Made by a program: the position numbers and the translations under genes. A stretch of DNA of 64,000 bases from Bradyrhizobium sp. LTSP849 (GTDB lineage: Bacteria > Pseudomonadota > Alphaproteobacteria > Rhizobiales > Xanthobacteraceae): contig NZ_JYMR01000051.1 in NCBI RefSeq assembly GCF_000938255.1, forward strand, positions 372,001 to 436,000, written 5' to 3'. Below the pieces are notes generated by a model. That model was given only the letters and a program-made list of their open reading frames with translations, searched no databases and was not told the origin of the DNA. Position 1 is the first letter of the stretch. Each line of letters begins with the position of its first letter. Below are positions 33,960 through 42,741 of this stretch, piece after piece.

Positions 33960-35462
33960 ATGGGCGGGGCTGACGCGCGGATCGTCCGTAATACGGCGCT
34001 AGTGATCCTTGCGCTGGTCGGCTTGCGGCTGGTCGCGGCCGCCTTCACGCCGATCACCTTCGACGAAGCCTATTATTGGATGTGGTCGAAGAGCCTCGCC
34101 GGCGGCTATTACGACCACCCGCCGATGGTCGCCTATGTCATCCGCGCCGGCACCATGATCGCTGGCGATACCGAGCTCGGCGTCCGCCTCGTCTCGATCC
34201 TGCTCGCATTGCCGATGAGCTACGCGATCTATCGCTCCGCCGCGATCCTGTTCGGTGGCGCGCGGGTGGCTGCGACCAGTGCCATCCTGCTCAATGTCAC
34301 GATGATGGCGTCTGTCGGCACGCTGATCGTGACGCCGGATGCGCCGCTGCTGGTCGCCTCCAGCTTCGTGCTGTTCTTTCTTGCAAAAGTGCTGGAGACC
34401 GGCCGCGGCGTCTGGTGGCTCGCGGTCGGTGCGGCCGTCGGCGCGGCGCTGCTGTCAAAATATACCGCGATGTTCTTTGGCCCTGCGATCCTGATCTGGC
34501 TCGCGGCGGTACCTAAACTGCGACGCTGGTTTCTCTCACCCTGGCCCTATCTCGGCGGCATCGTTGCGCTCGCGCTGTTCTCGCCGGTGATCCTCTGGAA
34601 TGCGGATCATCAATGGGTCTCGTTCGCAAAGCAGCTTGGGCGCGCCAAAATCGAGGATTTCCGCCCGGTCTTCATTGCCGAGCTGATCCCAACCCAGATC
34701 GCGTTCGCGACGCCGCTCGTCTTCATCCTCGGCGCGATGGGACTGCATGCGCTGACCTGGCGCAGGGCCGGCGCGCTGGCCTCGCGCGTGCTGATCGAGA
34801 CGCTGTTCTGGACCATCGTCGCCTATTTCGTCTGGCATTCGCTGCATGCGCGCGTCGAGGCCAACTGGTTCGCACCGGTCTATCCGCCCTTTGTCGTCGC
34901 CGCGGCCGCGGCTGCCAACCTCGTGCAGTGGAAGCCGCGTGCGCGCCGCCTGGTGGATTTCTGCCTGCGCTGGGCCGCACCCACTGGCATCGTGATGTTT
35001 GCAGCTCTGATCCTTCAGGCCAACACCGGTTGGCTGTCAGGCTATCGCCGTGATGCGACTGTGCGCAGCGTCGGCGTCGGCTGGCGTGAGCTTGCCGCGG
35101 GGATCGAAGCGGCGCGCGTCCGCACTGGCGCGACCTGCGTGCTCGCGCCGGACTACGGCACCACCGGCTGGCTTGCCTTCTATCTGCCGCACGGCACCTG
35201 CGTGGTGCAGCAGAACCAGCGCATCCGCTGGGTCAACATGGGCGAGCCCGATCCAAAGCTGCTGGCGGGCAAGCTGCTCTATGTCGACGAGCTGCGTCCC
35301 GACGGCCAGCCCTTCCTCAAGGACCTCTTTGCGCAAGTGACGCGCGTTGCGGAGTTGCAGCGCAAGCGCGGGCCGCTGCTCGTCGAGACCTATAGTGTCG
35401 ATCTGCTGGAGGGCGCCAAGGGCGACGTGCTGGACCGCTCGCCGCCGCCGGAAGCGCGGTAG
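33960..35462 (+). CDS. GT39-family polyprenyl-phosphate-sugar transferase (membrane glycosyltransferase)
   Basis: 500 residues. Polytopic, with the diagnostic first loop FTPITFDEAYYWMWSKSLAGGYYDHPPMVAYVIRAG, where FDEAYYW and YDHPP are the GT39/ArnT catalytic-loop motifs (Asp-Glu acidic pair). About ten membrane segments follow to residue 370, then a soluble C-terminal domain. It is expected to move a sugar from the polyprenyl-phosphate carrier made by the preceding gene to an envelope acceptor such as lipid A or glycan. Stop of the first gene and start here are 31 bases apart. Acceptor unknown. Confidence 0.87.
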   Translation: MGGADARIVRNTALVILALVGLRLVAAAFTPITFDEAYYWMWSKSLAGGYYDHPPMVAYVIRAGTMIAGDTELGVRLVSILLALPMSYAIYRSAAILFGGARVAATSAILLNVTMMASVGTLIVTPDAPLLVASSFVLFFLAKVLETGRGVWWLAVGAAVGAALLSKYTAMFFGPAILIWLAAVPKLRRWFLSPWPYLGGIVALALFSPVILWNADHQWVSFAKQLGRAKIEDFRPVFIAELIPTQIAFATPLVFILGAMGLHALTWRRAGALASRVLIETLFWTIVAYFVWHSLHARVEANWFAPVYPPFVVAAAAAANLVQWKPRARRLVDFCLRWAAPTGIVMFAALILQANTGWLSGYRRDATVRSVGVGWRELAAGIEAARVRTGATCVLAPDYGTTGWLAFYLPHGTCVVQQNQRIRWVNMGEPDPKLLAGKLLYVDELRPDGQPFLKDLFAQVTRVAELQRKRGPLLVETYSVDLLEGAKGDVLDRSPPPEAR

Positions 35463-35494
35463 CAGGCTGCGAAGAGGCTCCGCCGCCTCCTCAT

Positions 35495-35638
35495 CGTCGT
35501 CCCGGCGAAGGCCGGGACCCATAACCCCAGGGAGAAGTTTGGCGAAGGCTGGTCGTTATCCGTTCTTACCCGCGGTACGCACACCTGCACCTATCGATAG
35601 ATCACGCGGTATGGGTCCCGGCCTTCGCCGGGACGACG
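35495..35638. repeat. Palindromic intergenic repeat, CGTCGTCCCGGCGAAGG family
   Basis: Left arm at 35495-35522 begins CGTCGTCCCGGCGAAGG and is mirrored perfectly over 28 bases at 35611-35638. The interior of 88 bases has no coding signal. It begins 33 bases after the GT39 stop and ends before the convergent CHASE2-cyclase. Confidence 0.85.
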
Positions 35639-35668
35639 GTGGAGTGTTGGGTGGGCAGCGGTGGCTAT

Positions 35669-37549
35669 TCAGTCCATCATCTCGGTCTTGGCCGCGGTCT
35701 GGCTCGGCTTGCTCTCATCGCGCCAGAACCAGACGGCGACCGTGCCGGAGCGGCCGCGAATTTGTGTGCGCAGCGGCCCTCTCAGCGTGCTGTCGGGATC
35801 ACCGAGGAAGTCGGCTGTATCTAGCAGCGTATCGCTCATCGCGAGCCGCGCGCCGTTCTGGGCCGCAACCTCCATCAGCCGGCTCGCGACGTTGACGGTG
35901 TCGCCGTTTGCCGTGATGTGCTGGTGGCTCTCGCCGAGACGGGAGGCGACGATCGGGCCGAAATGCGCGCCGATCTTGAAGCCGAGCTGACCGCCGATCG
36001 CAGGCGGCAGCGAGGCGATCCAGGCTTCGACGCCGCGATGCAGGTCGATCGAACATTTCAGCGCGCGCGCCGCGTCATCGGGCATCGCGCTGGGCAGGCC
36101 GAACAGTATCATGGCGCCGTCGCCGAGAAAACTGGTGATCATGCCGCCGCAATCGACCGCGGTCTTGTCGAGCAGCACGTGGAACGCCTTCAGAATGTCC
36201 TGGAGTTCGTCCGGATCGATCCGTTCACTCAGTGCGGTGAAGTCGGAGAGATCGATGAAGACGACGGCCGCATTTTGCCGGACGGGCTTCGCCAGGAAAT
36301 TGGGATCGCGTGCCAGCCACTCCTGCACCGCGGGTGCCTGGAATTGTGCCAGCGACCGGCTCTTGGCGGCGAGATATTGCGTGCGGCGTCCGCCCGCCCA
36401 CAATTGCACGCCGGCAAAGATCGCAACCGGCGGCATGGCAGCCGCGAGCGTGGTCGCGGCGTTGAGCCAGACGCCATGGGTGAACGCGAACACATTGAGC
36501 CCGGCCCAGGCGATCATCACCGTGGCTGCCGCGATGAGGCCGGGCGCGCTGCGCCGCCAGGCGAGCAGGCCCACCAGCAGCATCGGCAGCAGGATCGCCG
36601 CGAGCGCGTCGGCGATGTGAACCTTGCGGTCTCGCACGATGCTGTCGCCGGCAACGAGATGCGTGATCGCGGTCGAGACCACCTCGACGCCGGGCATCAG
36701 GGTATCGAACGGCGTCGGGAAGAAGTCGCCGCCACCGGCGACCGCGGCGCCGATCACGACGATCCGGTTCTCGATCGCGGCGCGATCGAGCGTGCCGTCA
36801 AAAATGCTCTGCGCGCTGACAGTGCGGATGGTACGGCGCGGGCCGTAATAGGTGATCGGCAGCGCAAAGTCGGTGTCGGTCGGCACCGCGCGATCGCCGA
36901 GCATGAGATGGTCGGGCGCGATCGTCAGCGGCTTGTCGAGCGCGCGGCTCGCGACTCGCAGCGGAAATGACAGCTCGACCTTGTCGCTGGTCCGGAACAG
37001 CATCGGGATGGAGAGGGGAGAGCCCGATTGTCCGGTCGCGACGTTGACGATTCCGACATCGGCGTGATCGGCGAACGCCGGTAACGGCAGCAGGAAGCGC
37101 TCCGCCTCCGGCAGGGCCGCGAGCGGCCCATCACTGCTCGGCGCCACGGTCTCGGTCGGGAAGATCGCAGCGGCAGCGAGGACCATGGGACCGGTGGCCA
37201 GCGTATGCGCCAGCGTGGCGTCGCCGATCGCGGCGCTGCGGTCGACCAGCAGCAGGTCGATCGCGATGACCTTCGGCTTGAACTGCACGATGGTGTCGAC
37301 GACGCGCGCAAGATCGGCGCGCGGCAGCGGATAGCTGCCGCCGCGCTTCACCACGGTGTCGTCGATCGCGACGATGGTGACGAGATCGGGCGGCCGCTGC
37401 ACGCCGCGGGCGAGCGTGCGCAGATCCGTCAGTGTTGCCTCGAGCCGATCGAGAAAACGCAGATGGCCGTTGGCGTGAGCGGCATAAACGCCGGCGCCCC
37501 ACAGCGCGGTGAGGACGAGGGCCACCAGGATCTGAACGCGTCTATTCAT
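35669..37549 (-). CDS. CHASE2-domain class III adenylate/guanylate cyclase
   Basis: 626 residues from ATG 37549. An N-terminal membrane segment (VQILVALVLTALWGAGVYAA) is followed by a CHASE2 periplasmic sensor (about 30-310; VTIVAIDDTVVKRGGSYPLPRADLARVVD), then three membrane helices and a cytoplasmic cyclase (about 440-600: AVVFIDLSDFTALSERIDPDELQD, ITSFLGDGAMILFG and GDTVNVASRLMEVA). It is a receptor cyclase. The start overlaps nothing; a longer frame to 37609 is less likely. The FecR-domain gene sits directly upstream (64-base gap), a known partner type. Confidence 0.88.
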   Translation of the reverse strand: MNRRVQILVALVLTALWGAGVYAAHANGHLRFLDRLEATLTDLRTLARGVQRPPDLVTIVAIDDTVVKRGGSYPLPRADLARVVDTIVQFKPKVIAIDLLLVDRSAAIGDATLAHTLATGPMVLAAAAIFPTETVAPSSDGPLAALPEAERFLLPLPAFADHADVGIVNVATGQSGSPLSIPMLFRTSDKVELSFPLRVASRALDKPLTIAPDHLMLGDRAVPTDTDFALPITYYGPRRTIRTVSAQSIFDGTLDRAAIENRIVVIGAAVAGGGDFFPTPFDTLMPGVEVVSTAITHLVAGDSIVRDRKVHIADALAAILLPMLLVGLLAWRRSAPGLIAAATVMIAWAGLNVFAFTHGVWLNAATTLAAAMPPVAIFAGVQLWAGGRRTQYLAAKSRSLAQFQAPAVQEWLARDPNFLAKPVRQNAAVVFIDLSDFTALSERIDPDELQDILKAFHVLLDKTAVDCGGMITSFLGDGAMILFGLPSAMPDDAARALKCSIDLHRGVEAWIASLPPAIGGQLGFKIGAHFGPIVASRLGESHQHITANGDTVNVASRLMEVAAQNGARLAMSDTLLDTADFLGDPDSTLRGPLRTQIRGRSGTVAVWFWRDESKPSQTAAKTEMMD

Positions 37550-37612
37550 CAAGTCGTACTGCAATCTGCTTTGTTGTTGGGGCCTGGCTGACCAGGCCTC
37601 GTTGACCAAGCC

Positions 37613-38167
37613 TTATTGACCCAGTCTTGCCATCAGCGCATCGACACGCGGCTGGCCCCATTGCTTGACGGTCAGCGGACCGGTCGCGTCGACGTCGACG
37701 CCTTCGCCGGGGCCGAGCACCACGGCGCGGCCTCGCGCCCTGCGGCTCACCCCGACGCGGCCGTTGGCAACGAAGACCGAGGTCTTGGCGTCCGAAGTCT
37801 TGGCGTCCGAGGTCTTGGCGTCAGCGACATCGACCGCCCATTTCGTGCCGCGCACCGCGGCGATCGCCTGCGGCGTCAGCACCTTGAAGGGATTGCCGCC
37901 GGGCTTCTTGGGCACCTCGACCAGCAGGGCTTTGCTGCTCAGCTCGATCGAGTCAATATGTCCGTCGCGGTTGGCGTCCTTAAGTTCAAATCTGGCGCCA
38001 TTTTCAGCAACGATGGTGATGCCGTTGTCGCAGCGCCAGGTCTGCGTGCCGGCGGCCGATGCCGACGACATACAGCCCGCATTGGTCGCAGGCTGCGCGA
38101 GAGCTGATCCCACCAATGGAAACGAGCACGCCAGGACAAAAAATCCGGCGCGTGCAACCTTTGTCAT
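37613..38167 (-). CDS. Secreted FecR-domain protein with EF-hand-like loop
   Basis: 184 residues. Signal peptide (MTKVARAGFFVLACSFPLVG, cleavage near ALA-Q), then a FecR-type domain: LTPQAIAAVRGTKWAVDVA to VFVANGRVGVSRRARGRAVVLGPGEGVDV. GGAGG of the start lies five bases before ATG 38167. Before the FecR core, residues 64-75 read DANRDGHIDSIE, a complete 12-position EF-hand loop (D, N, D, G, I, D, E at 1, 3, 5, 6, 8, 9, 12). Residues 116-130 are three copies of DAKTS. It is the likely regulatory partner of the CHASE2-cyclase next to it. Confidence 0.8.
   Translation of the reverse strand: MTKVARAGFFVLACSFPLVGSALAQPATNAGCMSSASAAGTQTWRCDNGITIVAENGARFELKDANRDGHIDSIELSSKALLVEVPKKPGGNPFKVLTPQAIAAVRGTKWAVDVADAKTSDAKTSDAKTSVFVANGRVGVSRRARGRAVVLGPGEGVDVDATGPLTVKQWGQPRVDALMARLGQ
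37779..37823. repeat. Three tandem 15-base repeats inside the FecR gene
   Basis: Units at 37779-37793, 37794-37808 and 37809-37823 are near identical (GAGGTCTTGGCGTCC on the plus strand, single-base differences). Each encodes DAKTS on the minus strand. The repeat keeps the reading frame, so unit number may vary between strains without frameshift. Confidence 0.85.
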
Positions 38168-38694
38168 GCCAGCCTCCATTCCAAGCGCTCGGCACATTTC
38201 AAGGCGATCTTGATACGGTACCGTATCACGCGCGGAGGCTGTTGAGAAGTGCCGTGGCCTCTGAGCTATTTTGTCGCGGCCAACATTTCCAGATTTGGCG
38301 GCGATCAACTTTCGGTCAGGCGGCATTTTCGCGCGAGCCTGGGCCGGCAAGCGTCGCGTGGAAGGCGGCGCACGCCAGCCTCGCGCAATGCTTCGTTGCT
38401 ACGGTTCGGTGGTGTTGAAGATCATGGAAAGGACGCAGTTGGATGCGTACTGGGATCGCGCCAAACCGGCCGAGAAACATGGTTAACAGCTACGGCTAAG
38501 TCCGTATTTCTGCGGGCTTTTTTCTCTAAATGGGACAGCGTTAACGAGTTGCCCCAGATCTGCCAGAACTTAATCCGCATTTAACTAAAAGCAGCCTTAA
38601 TGCCGCTCCGACCCTCTGCGAGATGCTGTCTTGGGAACGTGACCAGCGGCACTTCGAAGGGGGACCTAGTGACACCGTCCTGGACGCAAGGCGA
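38168..38694. other. 527-base gap between FecR gene and DUF2778 gene
   Basis: This region is divergent from the FecR gene and should hold its promoter and that of the DUF2778 gene. A weak hairpin with T6 lies at 38493-38518 (GTCCG...CGGGC plus TTTTTT), possibly a terminator for a plus-strand transcript starting inside the gap. No gene could be supported: the 71-codon frame 38271-38486 has no ribosome site or recognisable sequence. TTAACGAGTTG and similar AT-rich stretches lie at 38530-38590. Confidence 0.4.
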
Positions 38695-39873
38695 ATGAGT
38701 ACGAGTATCGCTGCGCAAAGTAACGCGGCACGGAAGTCCAAAAATCCGAGTCTGAATTTTTATCGGAAGCCTTCCCGGAAAATGACCACCCAAAACGTGC
38801 TTGGCGCCGCTGTGATCGGCTGCGCCGTGCTTGGCGCCGGCTGGACCGTCTACACCAACATCCTCGCCGCCAGCGTCTATCCGACTGTCGGCAGCATTGG
38901 CTACGACGAGCCCGTGATCAAGCGCGCGCCCAAGGTTGCGCTGCGCGAGGCGGGTGATGCCATCAAGGAAGCCTTTGCGCTGCTGCCCGACCGGGTGCAG
39001 GTGGTTACGCCGATCTCGCGCGAAATGTTCAACGAACGCTTTGCTGCCGCCGCGACGCAAGGGGTGGATTCGAATGCGGCGAGCGTCGCAGCTCAGGTTC
39101 CCGCAACGAAAATTGCCGAGACGGCCAAACCGACCGTCATGGCGAAGGTCGCGGACGCGCTGAAGCCGCTGAGCCCGTCCAAGGTTGCTGAAAAGATCGC
39201 GGATGCCGCGAAGGCCAAGCGCGGCACTGACGCGCCGGTGCAGCTGGCCTCGGCCGATCCGGCCGAGATCGTGCCGGCGCCTGAAGCGAAGCCCACCAAA
39301 TCGTTCGCCGATCGCGCCAAGGCTGCGGTGATGTCGATCACCGGGCCGCGGCAATCGATGGTCGAGAAGCTCTGGGGCAAGCGTGAGCCCTCCGGCGGCT
39401 TGCTGGCCTATGCCTCCGCCGATGCCAGCGTGACCGCTTCCATCGCGCCGAAGGAGCAGAACCCGATGCTGGGCGGTTCGGCGCCGTATGACCGCTCGAC
39501 CGCGGTCTACGACATCACCGCGAAGACGGTGTATCTGCCCGACGGCACCAAGCTCGAGGCACATTCCGGCCTCGGCTCTAATCTCGACGATCCCCGTTCC
39601 TCGCGCGTCCGCATGCGCGGTGTGACGCCACCGCACATCTACGATTTGAAGCCGCGCGAAGCGCTGTTTCACGGCGTGCCCGCGCTGCGGCTGACGCCGA
39701 TCGGCGGCGAGAATGCGATCTACGGCCGCGACGGCCTGCTCGCCCACACCTTCATGCTCGGGCCGAACGGCGATTCCAACGGCTGCGTGTCGTTCAAGGA
39801 CTACTACGCGTTCCTCGACGCCTATCGCAACAAGGGCATCCGCAGGCTCGCGGTGGTCGCGCGGGTCGAGTGA
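38695..39873 (+). CDS. DUF2778 (tlde1/L,D-transpeptidase-like) membrane protein
   Basis: 392 residues from ATG 38695. A basic N-terminus, one membrane helix (VLGAAVIGCAVLGAGWTVYT, 35-54), a long Ala/Lys-rich linker (70-230) and a C-terminal DUF2778 domain (about 260-390) of the tlde1/L,D-transpeptidase type: VYDITAKTVYLPDGTKLEAHSG, GLLAHTFMLGPNGDSNGCVSFKDYYAFLDAY. The catalytic His (HTF or HSG) and Cys (NGCVSF) are present. It is likely a peptidoglycan-modifying enzyme anchored in the inner membrane. Confidence is high for the domain, lower for its activity. Confidence 0.82.
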   Translation: MSTSIAAQSNAARKSKNPSLNFYRKPSRKMTTQNVLGAAVIGCAVLGAGWTVYTNILAASVYPTVGSIGYDEPVIKRAPKVALREAGDAIKEAFALLPDRVQVVTPISREMFNERFAAAATQGVDSNAASVAAQVPATKIAETAKPTVMAKVADALKPLSPSKVAEKIADAAKAKRGTDAPVQLASADPAEIVPAPEAKPTKSFADRAKAAVMSITGPRQSMVEKLWGKREPSGGLLAYASADASVTASIAPKEQNPMLGGSAPYDRSTAVYDITAKTVYLPDGTKLEAHSGLGSNLDDPRSSRVRMRGVTPPHIYDLKPREALFHGVPALRLTPIGGENAIYGRDGLLAHTFMLGPNGDSNGCVSFKDYYAFLDAYRNKGIRRLAVVARVE

Positions 39874-39904
39874 GGCGCAACGCGCCTCGCCGGTTCCTGC
39901 TCGA

Positions 39905-41260
39905 TCAGCGTTTGACGAAAACCAGGTTGCACGGACGCGCCTCGTTGCGCTTGCCGCTGCCGCGGCTACGATCGAACTGCGCATCGACCGTAAAGGCGTA
40001 GGGAGAGCCTGGCGGCATGTTGTTGAGCGTATAGGTGCTCGCCCCTGTCGTCCCGCGCGCGCTCAAGGTGGTCTTGCCGTCCGGCGGGATCTGGCCGTCG
40101 ATTTCCAGCCGGTTGACGTTGCCGCCCGGGCCCTGAGCCTCGGCGTGAAGCACGCCGTTCGCAACGGTGCCAGCCAGGGCTCGGGTAAAGCCCTGCGCCT
40201 TGCCGCTGGTCTGGCAATTCAACGTCACGTCCCAGTTGCCGTCGAAATCCTTGCTTCCACCGGCTCGGGGGGCGGCCGCAGGCGCCAAGGTCACCTTCTG
40301 CTTCAGGCCCTCGATCCGCGCCTTGGCGAGATTGGCGAAGATGCAATTCGGGAATCTGGCGAGATGGTCTTCGTAGGCACCGAGCGTGCCGATGCCGTCC
40401 GCAGCCTTCCAATGGGCCTCGGCGGCCGCGCAAGGATCCGCTCGCGGTGCGGCCTGAGGCGCTGGCGCCACCGTGACCGACACCGGCCCGTTCAGATAAA
40501 ACTTGCCGATGATCGAGAGTGACAGCTCCGGAAGCTGGGTCTTGCCGCTGCTGTCATAGACGTCGCTGCTGATGTCGCGAAAGACGTCACCGATCTCCTG
40601 CGGCTCCTCGATGTGCTTCAGGAACGCGCTCGTATAGGGGCTGTTGCGGCCGCTGCCATCGGCTGCGGTCTGCCCGGATTGCGTCGAGAAAGACACGATC
40701 GTGCCGCGCGGTGCTTCGACTTTCGACAGCCCGCGCCCGATTGAGGCGGCGCGCGTCGTGCCGGCAGAACGCTTGAGGTTTTCCGCCAGCGGATTGTCGC
40801 GGCAGGAGTCGAGCACGAGGATGCGCAGGTTCTTGGCCTGTTGCAGGTCGTTCACGATGTCGTCGACCCGCACGAAGCGCTTCAGATCCGCTTCGTCGGT
40901 CAGCACGGCGTCGATCGGCATCAGGTAGTTCACGCCGTTGTACTGCATCGCGTGGCCGCTGTAGTAGAACATGGCGACATCAGCTCTGCTCGCGGCGCGC
41001 GCGAAGCGGATGGTCAGGTCCTGCATGTCGGCCTGGCGCAGGTCGACACCCTGGTAGACCTCGAAACCGCTGCGCCTGAGCGAGCCCGCGACGTCTTCGG
41101 CATCGTGCGGCGGGTTGGGAAGCTGCGCTGTGCTGGCATAGGCGCCGTTGCCGATGACCAGCGCGACCCGCGTTTCCGCCGATGCGGGACCGAGGCACAG
41201 CCAGCAGGCGAGGAGGGCCAGAGAAAATCTTGCAGTGCAAATTCCGGAAAGAGCACGCAT
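39905..41260 (-). CDS. Secreted caspase-like (peptidase C14) protein
   Basis: 451 residues. After a Sec signal (SLALLACWLCLGPASAE), a caspase-fold p20 domain: TRVALVIGNGAYAS, His 103 in FYYSGHAMQ and Cys 153 in LVLDSCRDNP, the correct catalytic dyad. A p10-like part follows (GTIVSFSTQSGQTAADGSGRNSPYTSAFLKHI). The C-terminal 180 residues hold an Ala/Pro linker and a separate beta-rich domain (NWDVTLNCQTSGKAQG...). Periplasmic location is unusual for metacaspases but common for this bacterial group. Substrate unknown. Confidence 0.86.
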   Translation of the reverse strand: MRALSGICTARFSLALLACWLCLGPASAETRVALVIGNGAYASTAQLPNPPHDAEDVAGSLRRSGFEVYQGVDLRQADMQDLTIRFARAASRADVAMFYYSGHAMQYNGVNYLMPIDAVLTDEADLKRFVRVDDIVNDLQQAKNLRILVLDSCRDNPLAENLKRSAGTTRAASIGRGLSKVEAPRGTIVSFSTQSGQTAADGSGRNSPYTSAFLKHIEEPQEIGDVFRDISSDVYDSSGKTQLPELSLSIIGKFYLNGPVSVTVAPAPQAAPRADPCAAAEAHWKAADGIGTLGAYEDHLARFPNCIFANLAKARIEGLKQKVTLAPAAAPRAGGSKDFDGNWDVTLNCQTSGKAQGFTRALAGTVANGVLHAEAQGPGGNVNRLEIDGQIPPDGKTTLSARGTTGASTYTLNNMPPGSPYAFTVDAQFDRSRGSGKRNEARPCNLVFVKR

Positions 41261-41369
41261 GAATGCCTTCCAAGGAAATATCGAAAAATATCCCTCAGAC
41301 TAGCGCATGCCGCGCCGACATCAATGCCCTCGCTGTGGAACCGTCAAATTCGGCGACCGTGACATCCTG

Positions 41370-42008
41370 TCACGCCGGGGTGGCCGCCACGGTCTTGCGG
41401 AGCGCTATCTCCGTCGCAATCGCTTCCTTCACGGTGGGCCGCGCCTGCATGCGCTCGAGATAGGCCGACAAGGATGGCCATTGCGCGATGTCGACGCCTG
41501 CGGGGCGCAGCAGCAGCAAGGCCCAGGTGAGGTGGGCATCCGCGACGGTGAAGCAGTCACCAACGAGGAATTTGCGATCCGCAAGGTGCGTGGCCGGCAC
41601 AGACAATGTCTGCGCTATCCTTGCACGGGGCTTGGCGAGCGAGCCGTCGTCCTTGTACCAGAAGGTCGGAAACAGGAACGCTTTGTGGATCTCGGTGCCG
41701 ACGAAGCTCAGCCACTCCTGGAGCCGGTAACGATCGACATGGCCGGGCGGCGGCGCGAGGCCGGTCTCCGGTTTCAGGTCGGCGATATATTGCAGCACCG
41801 CGGCACTCTCCGTCAGCCGCTCGCCATTCTCCAGGATCAGAACCGGCACTGCGCCCTTCGCTGAAATGATGCGGAAGTCGGCATCATCCTCGATGCGCTT
41901 CTTGGTCAGGAGATGCACGAGGTGGTAGCGCGCATCCAAGCCGGCCTCCATCAGCGTGATGCGGCTCGCAAGCGAGCAGGCCATCGGCGAGAAATAGAGT
42001 TGCAGCAT
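41370..42008 (-). CDS. Glutathione S-transferase family protein
   Basis: 212 residues from ATG 42008, equal to a bacterial GST. The N-terminal thioredoxin-like domain has LYFSPMACSLASRITLMEAG, with the Ser/Cys-containing GSH-binding loop typical of beta-class GSTs (PMACSLAS), then VPVLILENGERLTESAAVLQYIAD (VPVL-x-L-x-x-G and E-S-x-A). The C-terminal helical domain ends with AYLERMQARPTVKEAIATE. Upstream frame extension to 42179 is a shadow of the next gene. Same strand as, and 14 bases after, the isochorismatase gene. Confidence 0.87.
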   Translation of the reverse strand: MLQLYFSPMACSLASRITLMEAGLDARYHLVHLLTKKRIEDDADFRIISAKGAVPVLILENGERLTESAAVLQYIADLKPETGLAPPPGHVDRYRLQEWLSFVGTEIHKAFLFPTFWYKDDGSLAKPRARIAQTLSVPATHLADRKFLVGDCFTVADAHLTWALLLLRPAGVDIAQWPSLSAYLERMQARPTVKEAIATEIALRKTVAATPA

Positions 42009-42021
42009 GCGACCTCCCGGA

Positions 42022-42615
42022 TCAGACGAGCGCGTCACTGCGCACGATGAGCGCGAAGCGGTCAGACAGCTCGGCCAGCGCGACCTCGTGAATGGTTTTT
42101 GCGTTGAGCGTCCCGCCGCGTCTGTCGGGCAGATCGCGCGTGGCGCAGGCATCGGCTGCGACGGTGGTGCGCAGGCCAAGGTCGAGCGCGGCGCGCGCGG
42201 TCGAGCTGACGCACATATGGGTCATGAAGCCCGCCATCACGATGTTGGTGCGTCCGGTCACAGCTAACCGCGCTTGCAGGTCGGTGCTGGCAAAGGCGTT
42301 CGGCAGCGCCTTCTCGATCACGGCTTCGTCCGTGAGCGGCGCCAGGCTGTCGACGATCGCGCCACGCTCGGCCTCGCGGTCGAACAGGCTGCCGGCACGG
42401 CCCTTGTGTGCGACGTGGAAGATCGCCGCACCGCTCTGTCGTGCGCGCGCCAGCAGGCACGCGGCCGCGGCAATCGCGGGCTCGGCGTCCGGCAGCGCCA
42501 GCGGACCGGCGCGATATTCGTTCTGGATGTCGATCAGCACGAGGCAGGTGTCAGCGAGGTTTGGCGGATTGAGGTCGGCGCCGGAAAGTTCGAGCAGGGT
42601 CTTTGGAGCGGTCAT
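42022..42615 (-). CDS. Isochorismatase-like cysteine hydrolase
   Basis: 197 residues from ATG 42615. Fold signature: TCLVLIDIQNEY (catalytic Asp in IDIQN), IVMAGFMTHMCVSSTARAALDLG with the nucleophile Cys (MCVSST) and cis-peptide-like MAGFMTH. Lys is in EKALPNAFAST. Family members hydrolyse amides or vinyl ethers such as nicotinamide or isochorismate, but the substrate is not clear here. It forms an operon with the GST and diverges from a LysR gene. The regulator likely controls it. Confidence 0.85.
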   Translation of the reverse strand: MTAPKTLLELSGADLNPPNLADTCLVLIDIQNEYRAGPLALPDAEPAIAAAACLLARARQSGAAIFHVAHKGRAGSLFDREAERGAIVDSLAPLTDEAVIEKALPNAFASTDLQARLAVTGRTNIVMAGFMTHMCVSSTARAALDLGLRTTVAADACATRDLPDRRGGTLNAKTIHEVALAELSDRFALIVRSDALV

Positions 42616-42684
42616 GTCAGGCCTTTCGAGACGATCGGATGGCGCCAGACTAGCGCGGCGGCGGCCTGCCATTGTGCAGGACTA

Positions 42685-42703
42685 TTGCAGCATATGGCTG
42701 CAA
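42685..42703. promoter_or_regulatory. Candidate LysR binding site
   Basis: TTGCAGC-ATATG-GCTGCAA is a perfect 7+7 inverted repeat in the 126-base region between the divergent isochorismatase and LysR genes. A related half-site TTGCAGG lies four bases farther at 42706-42712. Position and geometry fit the recognition site of the adjacent LysR regulator; this is inferred. Confidence 0.6.
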
Positions 42704-42741
42704 ATTTGCAGGATAGGGCGGCGCCTGCTAGGTTCGCCGCC

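Noticed and set aside
38271..38486. 71-codon plus-strand frame before a T-rich hairpin
   Set aside because: The hairpin stem is weak and the frame has no ribosome site or homology I can recognise, so only the gap is reported.
38581..39984. Minus-strand frame of 467 codons opposite the DUF2778 gene
   Set aside because: Antisense to a gene with membrane helix, linker and domain; the other strand shows no protein features.
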